DNA of 23,612 nucleotides from Acidimicrobiia bacterium (GTDB lineage: Bacteria; Actinomycetota; Acidimicrobiia; Acidimicrobiales; AC-14). The stretch is taken from contig JAFAUA010000224.1 of NCBI GenBank assembly GCA_019243595.1, forward strand, positions 1 to 23,612. Reading direction: 5' to 3'. A program made the translations under genes and the position numbers. Below, one piece after another: positions 14,221 to 22,316 of this stretch (within the stretch, counting starts at the first letter, position 1; each line of letters starts with the position of its first letter). The notes under the pieces were generated by a model. That model searched no databases. It was not told the DNA's origin and saw only the letters and a list, made by a program, of their open reading frames with translations.

Positions 14221-16599
14221 GTGGGGGTGACGCTGAGGGCGCGGCTCAACGGGCGGGAGTACCAGTTCGACGACGGCCGCGACATCCGCATCGGACGGGA
14301 CCCGGCGTCCGACGTGGTGTGCGTCAGCCCTTACGTCTCGCGGGAGCACGCCGTGATCCGGCGGGTTGGTGATGGCTGGGTCCTCGAGGACCGCGGTAGC
14401 CGCAGCGGCACGTACGTCGGCGACCGACGCATCAGCAGTCTTCCGATCAACGACGAGACCACGGTCCGCTTGGGCGACCCACGCGAGGGCGACGAGCTGC
14501 AGCTGACGCCGTCGGCGGTGGTCGCGGCGCAGCCCGTTCCGGCCGCTGCCGCGGTCGGTGCCAACGTGCGCATGGGGCGGCCGACCGGCGTCTACCGCAC
14601 CGACAAGCCGCGCATCCGCATCGGCCGGGCGCCCGACAACGACGTCGTCGTCGACGACATGCTCGTCTCCCGTTACCACGCCGAGCTCCTCGCCTCAGCC
14701 GGCGCCTATGAGATCGTCGACCTCGGCAGCCACAACGGGACGTTCGTCGATGGCCGGCGCGTCGACCGGGCCGTTGTCGACGAGTCGAACATCATCGGCC
14801 TCGGCCACCAGCAGTTCCGGCTCGTCGCCGGCGCCCTCGAGGCGTACGAAGACGTCGGCACCGTCGAGTTCGAGTCAGCCGGGCTGTCCGTGTTCGTCGG
14901 CGAGGGTCGGACCATCCTCGACGACGTCACCTTCACCCTGCCCGAGAACTGCTTCCTCGCCATCGTCGGGCCGAGCGGCGCCGGCAAGTCGACGCTGATG
15001 AAGGCCCTCACCGGGTTCTCGCCCGCCGACAAGGGCACCGTGCTCTACAACGGGCGCGACCTCTACGAGTCGATCGAAGAGCTGCGGCCCCGCATCGGCT
15101 ACGTGCCCCAGGACGACATCCTCCACCCCCAGCTCACCGTTCGGAAGGCCCTCGGATTCGCGGCCGAGCTCCGCTTTCCCTCCGACGTGTCCAAGGACGA
15201 GCGAGACCGCGCGGTCGACGAGGTGATGGAGGAGCTCGGCCTCAGCCATCGCGCCGACCTGCCGATCCACAAGCTGTCGGGTGGCCAGCGCAAACGGGTG
15301 AGCGTCGCCCTCGAGCTGATCACCAAGCCGTCGCTGCTCTTCCTCGACGAACCGACGTCGGGGCTCGACCCGGGGTTCGAGAAGTCGGCGATGGAGCTGC
15401 TGCGGGAGCTGGCCGATGGCGGCCGCACCGTCATCGTCGTCACCCACAGCCTGCAGAGCCTCCATCTCTGCGACCGGGTGATCTTCCTTGCGCCGGGCGG
15501 AACGACGGCCTACTTCGGTCCGCCGAAGGATGCGCTCGACTATTTCTCCCAGTCCGACTACGCCGACGTCTTCCGCATGCTCGAGCGCGAGCAGCAACAG
15601 CAGGACTTCAAGGGCCAGTTCGAGCAGAGCGCGTACTACCGCCGGTACGTCAGCGAGCCGGCGGCCCGGGCTCGGCTGATGGACAAGCGGGGCGCCCAGC
15701 CCGCCCCGCCGAGACCAGCGCAACGCTCGTGGGGCGGCCAGCTGAGCGTGCTCGTGCGCCGTCACCTGGCGGTGATCGCCGCCGACCGCGGGCTGCTGTT
15801 GATGCTGATCCTTCTCGCTCCCCTGCTCGGCTTCGCCCTCTTCGCCGTCCTCGGCAGCGGCGGGCTGAAGCTGACCTTCGGCGACGTCCCGGGCAAGGGC
15901 CACGTGCGCACGCCGAACACCAGCACGATGAACGTGCTGTTCGGGATCGTCTTCTGCGTTGGGCTCGTCGGCGTCGTCGACTCCTTCCGCGAGATCGTCA
16001 AGGAGCTGCCGATCATCCGGCGCGAGCGCTCCATCGGGATGTCGCTCTCCGCCTACCTCGCGTCAAAGCTCGTCGTGCTCGTGCCGTTCGTCCTCGTGCA
16101 GTCGACGGTGCTCACACTCATAGCCGTCTCCCAACAGAACGGCCCCAAGGTCTCCAATGTGTTGAGCCCGCCGGTTCTCGAGCTCGTCGTCGACATCGCG
16201 GCCACCGGCCTGGCGGCCATGGTCGTCGGGCTGCTGATCTCTGCGGTCGTCACGACGTCCGACAAGGCCACGCCGCTCATGGCGGCCGTGGTCGCGTCGT
16301 CACTGTTGCTCGCAGGCGTGCTGTTCGACCTGCGCGACAAGCCCGGCATCCGCGAGCTCAGCTACCTCACCAGCAGCAGGTGGGGGTTCGCGGCCGCGGC
16401 CTCGAGCGTCAACATCAAAGACCTCGAAGTCGACCAGTGCCACGAGCCCCCCCAACAGAGTTGCGACGCCGCCTGGAGCCACACCTCGTCGGCGTGGCTC
16501 AAGGACTTGGGCGCACTCGGTGGGCTGATGGTCGTCGGCGTCGGTGGCGCTGCGTACGCGCTGAGGAGACAAGACCCGCAGCCCCGCCGGAAAGGCTAA
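14221..16599 (+). CDS. FHA-FHA-ABC transporter (Rv1747-like, ABCG-type half transporter)
   Basis: 792 residues from a GTG start. FHA domain 1 spans about 15-90 (RIGRDP with Arg26, SREHA, SRSGTY). FHA domain 2 spans about 125-200 (RIGRAP with Arg136, SRYHAE, GSHNGTFVDG). Both keep the phosphothreonine-binding residues. The ABC ATPase follows: Walker A GPSGAGKST at 250-258, signature LSGGQRKR near 353, Walker B LLFLDEPTSGLDP near 373, and VTHS. The C-terminal 280 residues hold an ABC2-type membrane domain with about six helices. This order matches mycobacterial Rv1747, an exporter regulated by the adjacent kinase PknF. Here too a Ser/Thr kinase gene is next door, in divergent orientation. The short inter-FHA linker carries Thr residues that could be phosphorylated. 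The exported substrate is probably a lipid or glycolipid, by analogy only. Confidence 0.95.
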   Translation: MGVTLRARLNGREYQFDDGRDIRIGRDPASDVVCVSPYVSREHAVIRRVGDGWVLEDRGSRSGTYVGDRRISSLPINDETTVRLGDPREGDELQLTPSAVVAAQPVPAAAAVGANVRMGRPTGVYRTDKPRIRIGRAPDNDVVVDDMLVSRYHAELLASAGAYEIVDLGSHNGTFVDGRRVDRAVVDESNIIGLGHQQFRLVAGALEAYEDVGTVEFESAGLSVFVGEGRTILDDVTFTLPENCFLAIVGPSGAGKSTLMKALTGFSPADKGTVLYNGRDLYESIEELRPRIGYVPQDDILHPQLTVRKALGFAAELRFPSDVSKDERDRAVDEVMEELGLSHRADLPIHKLSGGQRKRVSVALELITKPSLLFLDEPTSGLDPGFEKSAMELLRELADGGRTVIVVTHSLQSLHLCDRVIFLAPGGTTAYFGPPKDALDYFSQSDYADVFRMLEREQQQQDFKGQFEQSAYYRRYVSEPAARARLMDKRGAQPAPPRPAQRSWGGQLSVLVRRHLAVIAADRGLLLMLILLAPLLGFALFAVLGSGGLKLTFGDVPGKGHVRTPNTSTMNVLFGIVFCVGLVGVVDSFREIVKELPIIRRERSIGMSLSAYLASKLVVLVPFVLVQSTVLTLIAVSQQNGPKVSNVLSPPVLELVVDIAATGLAAMVVGLLISAVVTTSDKATPLMAAVVASSLLLAGVLFDLRDKPGIRELSYLTSSRWGFAAAASSVNIKDLEVDQCHEPPQQSCDAAWSHTSSAWLKDLGALGGLMVVGVGGAAYALRRQDPQPRRKG

Positions 16600-17252
16600 G
16601 CGTCGGCGTAGATGTTGACGGTCTCGTCGAGACCAAGCGCGCGCGGGTCCTTGCGGCCGCACGCCACGAGCACGAACTCCTTAGCGTCGCCGGTGACAGG
16701 ATCGCCGCCGCCCGCGATGTCGACCTTCTCCATGCCGTCGAGGGCGAGCGTCGCCGGGCCCCACTGACGCTCATCGAGCTGCTCAGCGAGGTATTCGACG
16801 GACGCGTCAAGACCCAGACCACTGCCGGCGGGCGGCATGCCGGCCGCCGTGCGGATGTCGTCGTTGTGGACGTACAGGTCGTAGATCAGCGTGAGGATGC
16901 CCTGGCGCATGGTGAGATCGGGAACCGGGCTCGGCCCGTTCCATGCCTCGTCGTTGATGATGCTCGCCAGGTTGCGCAGCGTGACGAGTGCGGTGTCGAG
17001 CTCGTCGGCCAACTCGGTCGCCGTGCGGTCCTTGCGCTCGGCCACCTCTTCCTCCGGCGTGTGCGTGCCGACGACGCCGAGGGCCACGTCGGTCGCCGTG
17101 CCGACGACGTGACGAGCCACGTCCCCCGCCGTCCACCCCGTGCACCGTGAGGGCGCCTCCCACTGCTGCGCGTCGAGCGAGCGGATGAGGGCGCCGAACG
17201 CCTCGTACTCCGCCAGCAGGCCAGCGATCGCCGCTTCCCGTCCGAGACCCAT
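16596..17252 (-). CDS. DinB-fold, TIGR03086/maleylpyruvate isomerase-like (mycothiol-type) protein
   Basis: 218 residues. The fold markers are the N-terminal helix with SRCTGWTAGDVARHVVG (metal-type His) and, near the middle, YDLYVHNDDIRTA with a second His/Asp set. This pattern is typical of actinobacterial DinB-superfamily proteins annotated as mycothiol-dependent maleylpyruvate isomerase-like; the actual reaction is not known for most members. AAGGAAGG at 17262-17269 lies 9 nt before the ATG at 17252, which favours that start over the GTG at 17261. The stop overlaps the FHA-ABC stop by 4 bp (convergent). It is divergent from a TetR gene across 65 bp containing an inverted repeat, so it is a likely target of that repressor. 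Confidence 0.87.
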   Translation of the reverse strand: MGLGREAAIAGLLAEYEAFGALIRSLDAQQWEAPSRCTGWTAGDVARHVVGTATDVALGVVGTHTPEEEVAERKDRTATELADELDTALVTLRNLASIINDEAWNGPSPVPDLTMRQGILTLIYDLYVHNDDIRTAAGMPPAGSGLGLDASVEYLAEQLDERQWGPATLALDGMEKVDIAGGGDPVTGDAKEFVLVACGRKDPRALGLDETVNIYADA

Positions 17253-17261
17253 GCCGTTCAC

Positions 17262-17269
17262 CCTTCCTT
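17262..17269 (-). promoter_or_regulatory. Shine-Dalgarno deciding the DinB-like protein start
   Basis: On the minus strand AAGGAAGG lies 9 nt before the ATG at 17252. It directly abuts the alternative GTG at 17261, which makes that codon unlikely. Confidence 0.6.
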
Positions 17270-17272
17270 ACT

Positions 17273-17285
17273 AGACCGACAGTCT
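17273..17285. promoter_or_regulatory. Candidate TetR operator (AGAC-N5-GTCT)
   Basis: A perfect 4-bp inverted repeat with a 5-bp spacer, AGACcgacaGTCT, lies in the 65-bp gap between the divergent DinB-like and TetR genes. It is 2 bp upstream of a TATCCT box (17288-17293) that could be the TetR -10. Binding there could block both promoters. Confidence 0.5.
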
Positions 17286-17317
17286 GTATCCTAAGGACGG
17301 GCCGGGGGTCTGACAAC

Positions 17318-17923
17318 GTGACATCCGACATGTCCGATAAGCGGATCGCGCAGGGGGAGGCGACCCGGCGCCAGCTCGTCGAGGTGGCGACGCGCCTGTT
17401 CGCCGAGCAGGGCTACGAGGACACGTCGACCGAGCAGGTCCTGCGCGAGGCGGGCGTCAGCCGCGGCTCGCTGTACCACCACTTCGACGGCAAGGACCGG
17501 CTGTTCGAAGCCGTGGTCGAGCACGTCGAGGAAGGCGTCGTCGAACAACTGATGGCGATCGACCTCCGCCACCGCGATCCGGTGAAGGTCCTGCGCCTCG
17601 GCTGCGCCCGTTGGATCGCGCTGGTCGAGGACGCGACCGTGCGCCAGGTCGTCATCACCGACGCGCCGGCCGTGCTCGGCTGGCAGCGCTGGCGGGAGAT
17701 CGACGAACGGTACGGCTTCGGGCTTTTGAAGGCTGCTGTGCAGATGGTGGCCGATGCCGGCCGCCTCGCCATCGACGACGTCGACGTTGTGGCCCGCGTC
17801 CTTCTCGGCGCCCTGAACGAAGCCGCAATGTTGGTTGCGAGACCGGAGACCACGGCGGCGTCGCGCCGACAAGCCACAAAAGCCGTCGATCGCATCATCG
17901 ACGGATTCCTGCGCTCAAGCTGA
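17318..17923 (+). CDS. TetR-family transcriptional regulator
   Basis: 201 residues from a GTG at 17318 (an ATG at 17330 is an alternative). Residues 14-60 form a standard TetR DNA-binding domain: TRRQLVEVATRLFAEQGYEDTS, then the recognition region VLREAGVSRGSLYHHFDGKDRLF. The C-terminal helical ligand domain contains a run of hydrophobic and Trp residues (CARWIALVEDATVRQVVITDAP; GWQRWREID) often seen in regulators of small-molecule or stress responses. It probably represses itself and the divergent DinB-like gene through the AGAC-N5-GTCT site. The ligand is unknown. The next gene starts 26 bp downstream on the same strand. Confidence 0.95.
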   Translation: MTSDMSDKRIAQGEATRRQLVEVATRLFAEQGYEDTSTEQVLREAGVSRGSLYHHFDGKDRLFEAVVEHVEEGVVEQLMAIDLRHRDPVKVLRLGCARWIALVEDATVRQVVITDAPAVLGWQRWREIDERYGFGLLKAAVQMVADAGRLAIDDVDVVARVLLGALNEAAMLVARPETTAASRRQATKAVDRIIDGFLRSS

Positions 17924-17949
17924 GCGGTTCCTGGTCCGATCATCCGGAC

Positions 17950-18438
17950 GTGGGCCACGAGCTTCTGATCGTCGACGACGACCACAACATTCGAGAGATG
18001 CTCAGCTTGGTCCTCGAGGATGCCGGCCACAACGTCCGCGTCGCCAGCGACGGCGTCGAGGCGGTCGCCGCCGTCGAAGCGTCGGCTCCAGAGGCGATGG
18101 TCCTCGACCTGATGATGCCGAGGCTCGACGGTCACGGCGTACTTCGCACCATGCGGGAGCGCGACCTCGGCGCCGAGACGCGCGTGCTCGTGCTCACGTG
18201 CAAGCTGCACGCCGGCGAGTTCATCGAGGCGTGGCAATTGGGCGCCGACGAATACGTGACCAAGCCGGTCGACCCGTTCGTGCTCGTCGAGAAGCTCCAA
18301 GACTTGCTGACGATTCCCGTCGCCCAGCTCCAAGAGGAGCGTGAGTCGAAGCTCGAGAAGGCCGTGCTCCTGGCCCGCCTCGAGTCGTCCTTCGGCAAGT
18401 CCCCTAGCTGGGGCTCGTCGATCCGCTCTCGGCTGTAG
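17950..18438 (+). CDS. Response regulator receiver protein with a short C-terminal tail
   Basis: 162 residues from a GTG at 17950, 26 bp after the TetR stop; no Shine-Dalgarno is evident. Residues 3-118 are a receiver domain with D9/D10/D11, phosphoacceptor D53 (VLDLMMPRLDG), T83 and K105 (YVTKPVDP). The tail of about 40 residues after it is charged and helical (QLQEERESKLEKAVLLARL), possibly a coiled coil or docking helix, and contains no DNA-binding or enzymatic domain. It may be a single-domain signalling relay. The last 35 bp overlap the 3' end of the convergent ClC gene. No partner kinase lies in the window. Confidence 0.9.
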   Translation: MGHELLIVDDDHNIREMLSLVLEDAGHNVRVASDGVEAVAAVEASAPEAMVLDLMMPRLDGHGVLRTMRERDLGAETRVLVLTCKLHAGEFIEAWQLGADEYVTKPVDPFVLVEKLQDLLTIPVAQLQEERESKLEKAVLLARLESSFGKSPSWGSSIRSRL

Positions 18439-19750
18439 CAGCCGCCTGACCGTTCCCCGAAGGGGCGTGGGTATCGGTCTCGGCTTCCTCGAACGCGCCC
18501 TCGCGGCGGCGCTGGCTGTGGATCAGCCCCACCTCGCTCGTCAGGAAGAGGCTCACCACCGCGGCGATCAGCGTCATCGGTATGAGCTGTAGACCGGCCA
18601 TCTCGGTGACGACGAGCGTGCTCCCGAGCGGTGTCTTCGTGACGCCGACGTTGATGGCCACCATCAGGCACGCCATCAGCACGACCTCGTTGGTGCCGGG
18701 GAACAGGCCGTGGCCGAGCCGACCGAGGGCGACGCCGATGAAGAACATCGGAATGATGAACCCGCCGCGCCACCCGCTCGAGAGCGTGATCGTGGTGCCC
18801 AGCAACTTCGCGGCCGCGGCGATGACGAACACGATCAGGGCGCCCTTGCGGATGGTCAGGCCGTTGATCTGGGCCTCGCCGAACGTCAACGCGTAGGGCG
18901 ACCAGAACGCCAGCCCGCCGAGGATGGCACCTCCGAGGATCGGGCGGAGCGTCGGATTGATCCGTCGGAACACGGTCTGCGCGCCGCGGGTCAGATAGGT
19001 GAACAGGGCGCTGACGATCGCGCCGGCGACACCGCACGCCAGGCCCCACGCAATGTCGATCGCGTGGAGATGGCCCAGCGATGGAAACTTCCAGACCGGC
19101 TCGACGCCGACGCCGGTCAGCACGACGTACAGCGCGTACCCGACGAGCGACCCGAAGACGGCGGGCATGAGGGCCTCGTAGTACTCCATGCCCCGCCGGT
19201 GCAGGATCTCGAGGGCGAAGATCGCGGAGCCCAACGGCGCACCGAACAGCACGGTGAAACCGGCGGCCATGCCCGTGATGGTGAGGACGCGAATCTCGTC
19301 GCGCTGCAGACCCCACCGGATGGAAAGCCAGGCGCCGAGCGAACCGGTCGTCTGCACCAGAGGGGCCTCGGGCCCCATGCCCCCTCCTGCGGAGATGCAC
19401 AGGAGCGAGACCGGGATCAGCGAACGCAGGTCGTGGATGTCCTCGGGGCCACCGAGCACGTGGATGTTGTTGACGAGCAGTTCGACGTCGCCGGGATTGC
19501 CCAGAAGGCGCGTGAGAATCCCGACAGCAAGGCCGACGCCAACGAGGATGAAGAGGTGGGGAAGCGTGTCCCAGTGCGTCGGCCACAGCGCGTCCTGGAA
19601 CAGGTGGAGCAGGCCGATGTACGCGGCGCCCACGAGGCCGCCGACGATGCCGGCCACCGCGACGTACGCCAACAGACGTCGCTGGGGGCCAAGGAGACCC
19701 TCGACGAACAGCTCCCGCGGGCGCCGAAACCGAAAGCGAAGTGCTTTCAC
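18404..19750 (-). CDS. ClC-family chloride channel/transporter
   Basis: 448 residues from a GTG at 19750; the frame is open farther upstream but that extension covers the quinone reductase gene. About ten or more hydrophobic helices are visible, starting with YVAVAGIVGGLVGAAYIGLLHL. ClC landmarks are GGGMGPEAPLVQTTG (the GREGP region), GAPLGSAIFALEIL, and the GWRGGFIIPMF (GxFxP) filter motif. The usual gating Glu before Gly-Pro is Met here (near residue 125), and the N-terminal GSGIP motif is not recognisable. It lacks CBS domains and ends in a polar tail. It lies 41 bp downstream of the quinone reductase-like gene on the same strand and may be co-transcribed. Anion transport is firm; whether it is a channel or an exchanger is open. 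Confidence 0.93.
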   Translation of the reverse strand: MKALRFRFRRPRELFVEGLLGPQRRLLAYVAVAGIVGGLVGAAYIGLLHLFQDALWPTHWDTLPHLFILVGVGLAVGILTRLLGNPGDVELLVNNIHVLGGPEDIHDLRSLIPVSLLCISAGGGMGPEAPLVQTTGSLGAWLSIRWGLQRDEIRVLTITGMAAGFTVLFGAPLGSAIFALEILHRRGMEYYEALMPAVFGSLVGYALYVVLTGVGVEPVWKFPSLGHLHAIDIAWGLACGVAGAIVSALFTYLTRGAQTVFRRINPTLRPILGGAILGGLAFWSPYALTFGEAQINGLTIRKGALIVFVIAAAAKLLGTTITLSSGWRGGFIIPMFFIGVALGRLGHGLFPGTNEVVLMACLMVAINVGVTKTPLGSTLVVTEMAGLQLIPMTLIAAVVSLFLTSEVGLIHSQRRREGAFEEAETDTHAPSGNGQAAATAESGSTSPS

Positions 19751-19791
19751 AAATACACGGTAGTTGGGATGTAGATCGTAGTACGACCCAT

Positions 19792-20739
19792 CTAGGGCAC
19801 GACCAGCACGATCTTGCCCAGCTTGCCGCCTTCGCGGAAGCGTTCGTAGGCCGCCGCTGCCTCCTTCAGCGGAAAGGTCTGCTCGACGAGCACGCGCACC
19901 GAACCATTGGCGAGGAGCGGCACCGCATGTGCTTCGGCACGCTTGGTCACGAGCGCCTTGTCCTCGAGGGGCCGGGCCCGGAGGGTCGACCCGGTGATCA
20001 CTGCCCGCTTGCCCATCACCGTCAGCAGGTCGATGTCGGTCTGCGCTCCCCCGCCGGCGACGCCGATGACGACGATGCGCCCGAGCCGATTCAGGGCCGC
20101 CAGGTTGCCAGCCATGTTCGACCCGCCGACGAGTTCGAGCACGACGTCGAACGGTCCGCGTTCGGCAAAGTCGTCGTGGGCCACGACTTCCGCAGCACCG
20201 AGGCGCGCAACCGCGTCCCACAAGCGGTCGTTGCGCACCGACGCCGTGACGTGGGCGCCGGCTGCGGCTGCCAGCTGCACCCCGGCCGACCCGACACCTC
20301 CAGCCGCCCCGTGCACGAGCACGCGGTCCCCGATCGTCACGCCGCCCTGCGTGAAGAGCGCGTCGTGGGCGGTCAGAAACGCCTCCGGGAACCCGCCGGC
20401 CTCGGGGAACGGCACGTCGTCGGGCACGCCCATGGCGAGGCGTTCCGGCACCAGCGCCAGCTCGGCCTGGGCGCCGCCGCCGACGATCGCCATTACCCGA
20501 TCGCCCTCTTTGAACTCGAAGACGCCCTCGCCGACGGCGGCCACCTCACCTGACAGCTCCATGCCCGGGATGTCAGCCGGGCTGCCAGGTGGCGCCGGAT
20601 AGAAACCCTGGACCTGCATGAGGTCGGCGGCGTTGATCCCCGCCGCCCGGACGCGGACCAGGAGCTCGCCCTTGGCCGGTTCGGGGTCCGGGTGCTCCCG
20701 GATCTCGATCTGGCTCTCGACGATGGTGACGGCTTTCAT
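19792..20739 (-). CDS. Zinc-independent NADPH:quinone oxidoreductase-like MDR protein
   Basis: 315 residues from the ATG at 20739. It belongs to the medium-chain dehydrogenase/reductase superfamily, quinone reductase branch. The N-terminal GroES-like part has AGINAADLMQVQGFYP and PGMELSGEVAAVGEGV. The nucleotide-binding part has the HGAAGGVGSAGVQLA motif (AxxGxG) that binds NADPH. The Cys and His ligands of zinc alcohol dehydrogenases are absent, as expected for this branch. It likely reduces quinones or enones in the cytosol. The frame is open upstream across the divergent acyl-CoA synthetase, but that part is an antisense shadow. The ClC gene follows after 41 bp. Confidence 0.95.
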   Translation of the reverse strand: MKAVTIVESQIEIREHPDPEPAKGELLVRVRAAGINAADLMQVQGFYPAPPGSPADIPGMELSGEVAAVGEGVFEFKEGDRVMAIVGGGAQAELALVPERLAMGVPDDVPFPEAGGFPEAFLTAHDALFTQGGVTIGDRVLVHGAAGGVGSAGVQLAAAAGAHVTASVRNDRLWDAVARLGAAEVVAHDDFAERGPFDVVLELVGGSNMAGNLAALNRLGRIVVIGVAGGGAQTDIDLLTVMGKRAVITGSTLRARPLEDKALVTKRAEAHAVPLLANGSVRVLVEQTFPLKEAAAAYERFREGGKLGKIVLVVP

Positions 20740-20746
20740 CGCCTTG

Positions 20747-20752
20747 ACCGTA
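20747..20752 (-). promoter_or_regulatory. Candidate -10 box of the quinone reductase gene, leaderless
   Basis: TACGGT on the minus strand ends 7 nt before the ATG at 20739; there is no room for a normal leader. Confidence 0.5.
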
Positions 20753-20756
20753 GGCG

Positions 20757-20762
20757 TACGTT
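20757..20762 (+). promoter_or_regulatory. Candidate -10 box of the acyl-CoA synthetase gene, leaderless
   Basis: TACGTT ends 7 nt before the ATG at 20770. It mirrors the minus-strand TACGGT box, only 4 bp away. Confidence 0.5.
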
Positions 20763-20769
20763 CGCGGTC

Positions 20770-22308
20770 ATGCGTGTGCCTTTGACAGTCGGTGACTTCC
20801 TCCAGCGGGCGGACGCCATCTACGGCGACCGGATCGGCCTGATCGACGAGCCGTCGCCGCCGGGTGGATCGCTGGGCTCGTTGACCTGGCGCCAGGTCCA
20901 CTCCATGGCGCGGGGCCAGGCGGCGGCGCTCGACCGCATGGGCATCGGGAAGGGCGAGCGGGTGGCGATCGTGTCGCCGAACGCAGCCCGCTTCTTCGTG
21001 TCGTTCTTCGGCGTCAGCGGGTTCGGCCGCATCCTCGTGCCGATCAACTTCCGGCTGAACGCCGAGGAGATCGCCTACATCGTCGATCACTCCGGCGCGT
21101 CGGTCCTGCTCGTCGACCCCGAGCTCGACGAGGCCCTCGCGACCGTCGACGCCAAACACCGGATCGTTCTTGGGTCGGCCACCGACGGCGAGCTGTTCGA
21201 CGAGGACGCCGAGCCCCAGCAGTGGACCGATCCCCACGAAGACGCCACGGCGACGATCAACTACACGAGCGGCACCACGGCCCGCCCCAAGGGCGTGCAG
21301 ATCACTCACCGCAACGCGTGGATTAACGCCGTCACCTTCGGCCTTCACACGACGGTCAACGATCGCGACGTGTACCTGCACACGCTGCCGATGTTCCACT
21401 GCAACGGCTGGGGCATGCCGTACGCGCTGGCCGGCGTGGGCGCCAAGCAGGTCGTGATCCGCAAGGTTGACGGCGCCGAGATCCTGCGGCGGATCGACGA
21501 GCACGGCGTGACCCTGTTGAACGGCGCGCCGGCCGTCGTCAACGCCGTGCTCGACGCCGCGCAGACGTGGGACGGCGACATCCCCGGTCAAGGCCGCACG
21601 CGCATCGTCGTCGCCGGCGCTCCCCCGCCGACCAAGACGATCGAGCGGGTCGAGACCGAGCTCGGCTGGGAGTTCATCCAGATCTACGGTCTCACCGAGA
21701 CGTCGCCGCTGCTGACGATCAACCGGAAGCGGGCCGAGTACGACTCACTGTCGCCGGCGGAGCGGGCCCAGAAGCTCGGCCGGGCCGGTGCGCCCGCGCT
21801 CGGCGTGCGCCTCCGGGTCGACGACCAGGGTGAGGTCCTGGCCCGGGCCAACGTCGTGCTCGAGGGTTACTGGGAGCAGCCCGACGCCACGGCCGCGGCC
21901 ATCGTCGACGGTTGGTTCCACACTGGCGACGGCGGGTCGATCGACGACGAGGGCTACCTGACGATCTCCGACCGCAAGAAGGACGTGATCATCACCGGTG
22001 GCGAGAACGTGTCATCGATCGAGGTCGAGGACCGGCTGTTCTCCCATCCTGCGGTCGCCGAGGTCTGCGTCATCGGCGTCCCCGACGAGAAGTGGGGCGA
22101 GACGGTCAAGGCGCTCGTCGTCGTCAAGGACGGCGAGACTGTCACCGAGTCCGAGCTCATCGAGCACTGCCGCACCGGCCTTGCCCACTACAAGTGCCCG
22201 ATGTCGATCGAGTTCCGCAACGAGCTGGCCCGCACCGCGACCGGCAAGCTTCAGAAGTTCAAGCTCCGCGCCCCCTTCTGGGAAGGCCGGGAGCGCACAG
22301 TCAACTAA
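20770..22308 (+). CDS. Acyl-CoA synthetase (AMP-forming, fatty-acid-CoA ligase family)
   Basis: 512 residues, usual length for the ANL adenylation superfamily. It activates a carboxylic acid with ATP to an acyl-AMP and transfers it to CoA. Motifs in order: P-loop-like YTSGTTARPKGV at 165, IYGLTETSPL, DGWFHTGDGGSIDDEGYL, the hinge DRKKDVIITGGENVSS, and the C-terminal catalytic Lys493 in RTATGKLQKF. The overall look is of a medium/long-chain or aromatic acyl ligase; substrate chain length cannot be read from sequence. The ATG at 20770 has no Shine-Dalgarno and a TACGTT box 7 nt upstream. It is divergent from a quinone reductase-like gene across 30 bp and convergent with the Fpg-like gene (8 bp gap). 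Confidence 0.96.
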   Translation: MRVPLTVGDFLQRADAIYGDRIGLIDEPSPPGGSLGSLTWRQVHSMARGQAAALDRMGIGKGERVAIVSPNAARFFVSFFGVSGFGRILVPINFRLNAEEIAYIVDHSGASVLLVDPELDEALATVDAKHRIVLGSATDGELFDEDAEPQQWTDPHEDATATINYTSGTTARPKGVQITHRNAWINAVTFGLHTTVNDRDVYLHTLPMFHCNGWGMPYALAGVGAKQVVIRKVDGAEILRRIDEHGVTLLNGAPAVVNAVLDAAQTWDGDIPGQGRTRIVVAGAPPPTKTIERVETELGWEFIQIYGLTETSPLLTINRKRAEYDSLSPAERAQKLGRAGAPALGVRLRVDDQGEVLARANVVLEGYWEQPDATAAAIVDGWFHTGDGGSIDDEGYLTISDRKKDVIITGGENVSSIEVEDRLFSHPAVAEVCVIGVPDEKWGETVKALVVVKDGETVTESELIEHCRTGLAHYKCPMSIEFRNELARTATGKLQKFKLRAPFWEGRERTVN

Positions 22309-22316
22309 CCGCTGCG

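Noticed and set aside
20740..21591. Upstream extension of the quinone reductase frame across the acyl-CoA synthetase
   Set aside because: The extension is antisense to a motif-complete gene, and the MDR fold starts at the ATG at 20739.
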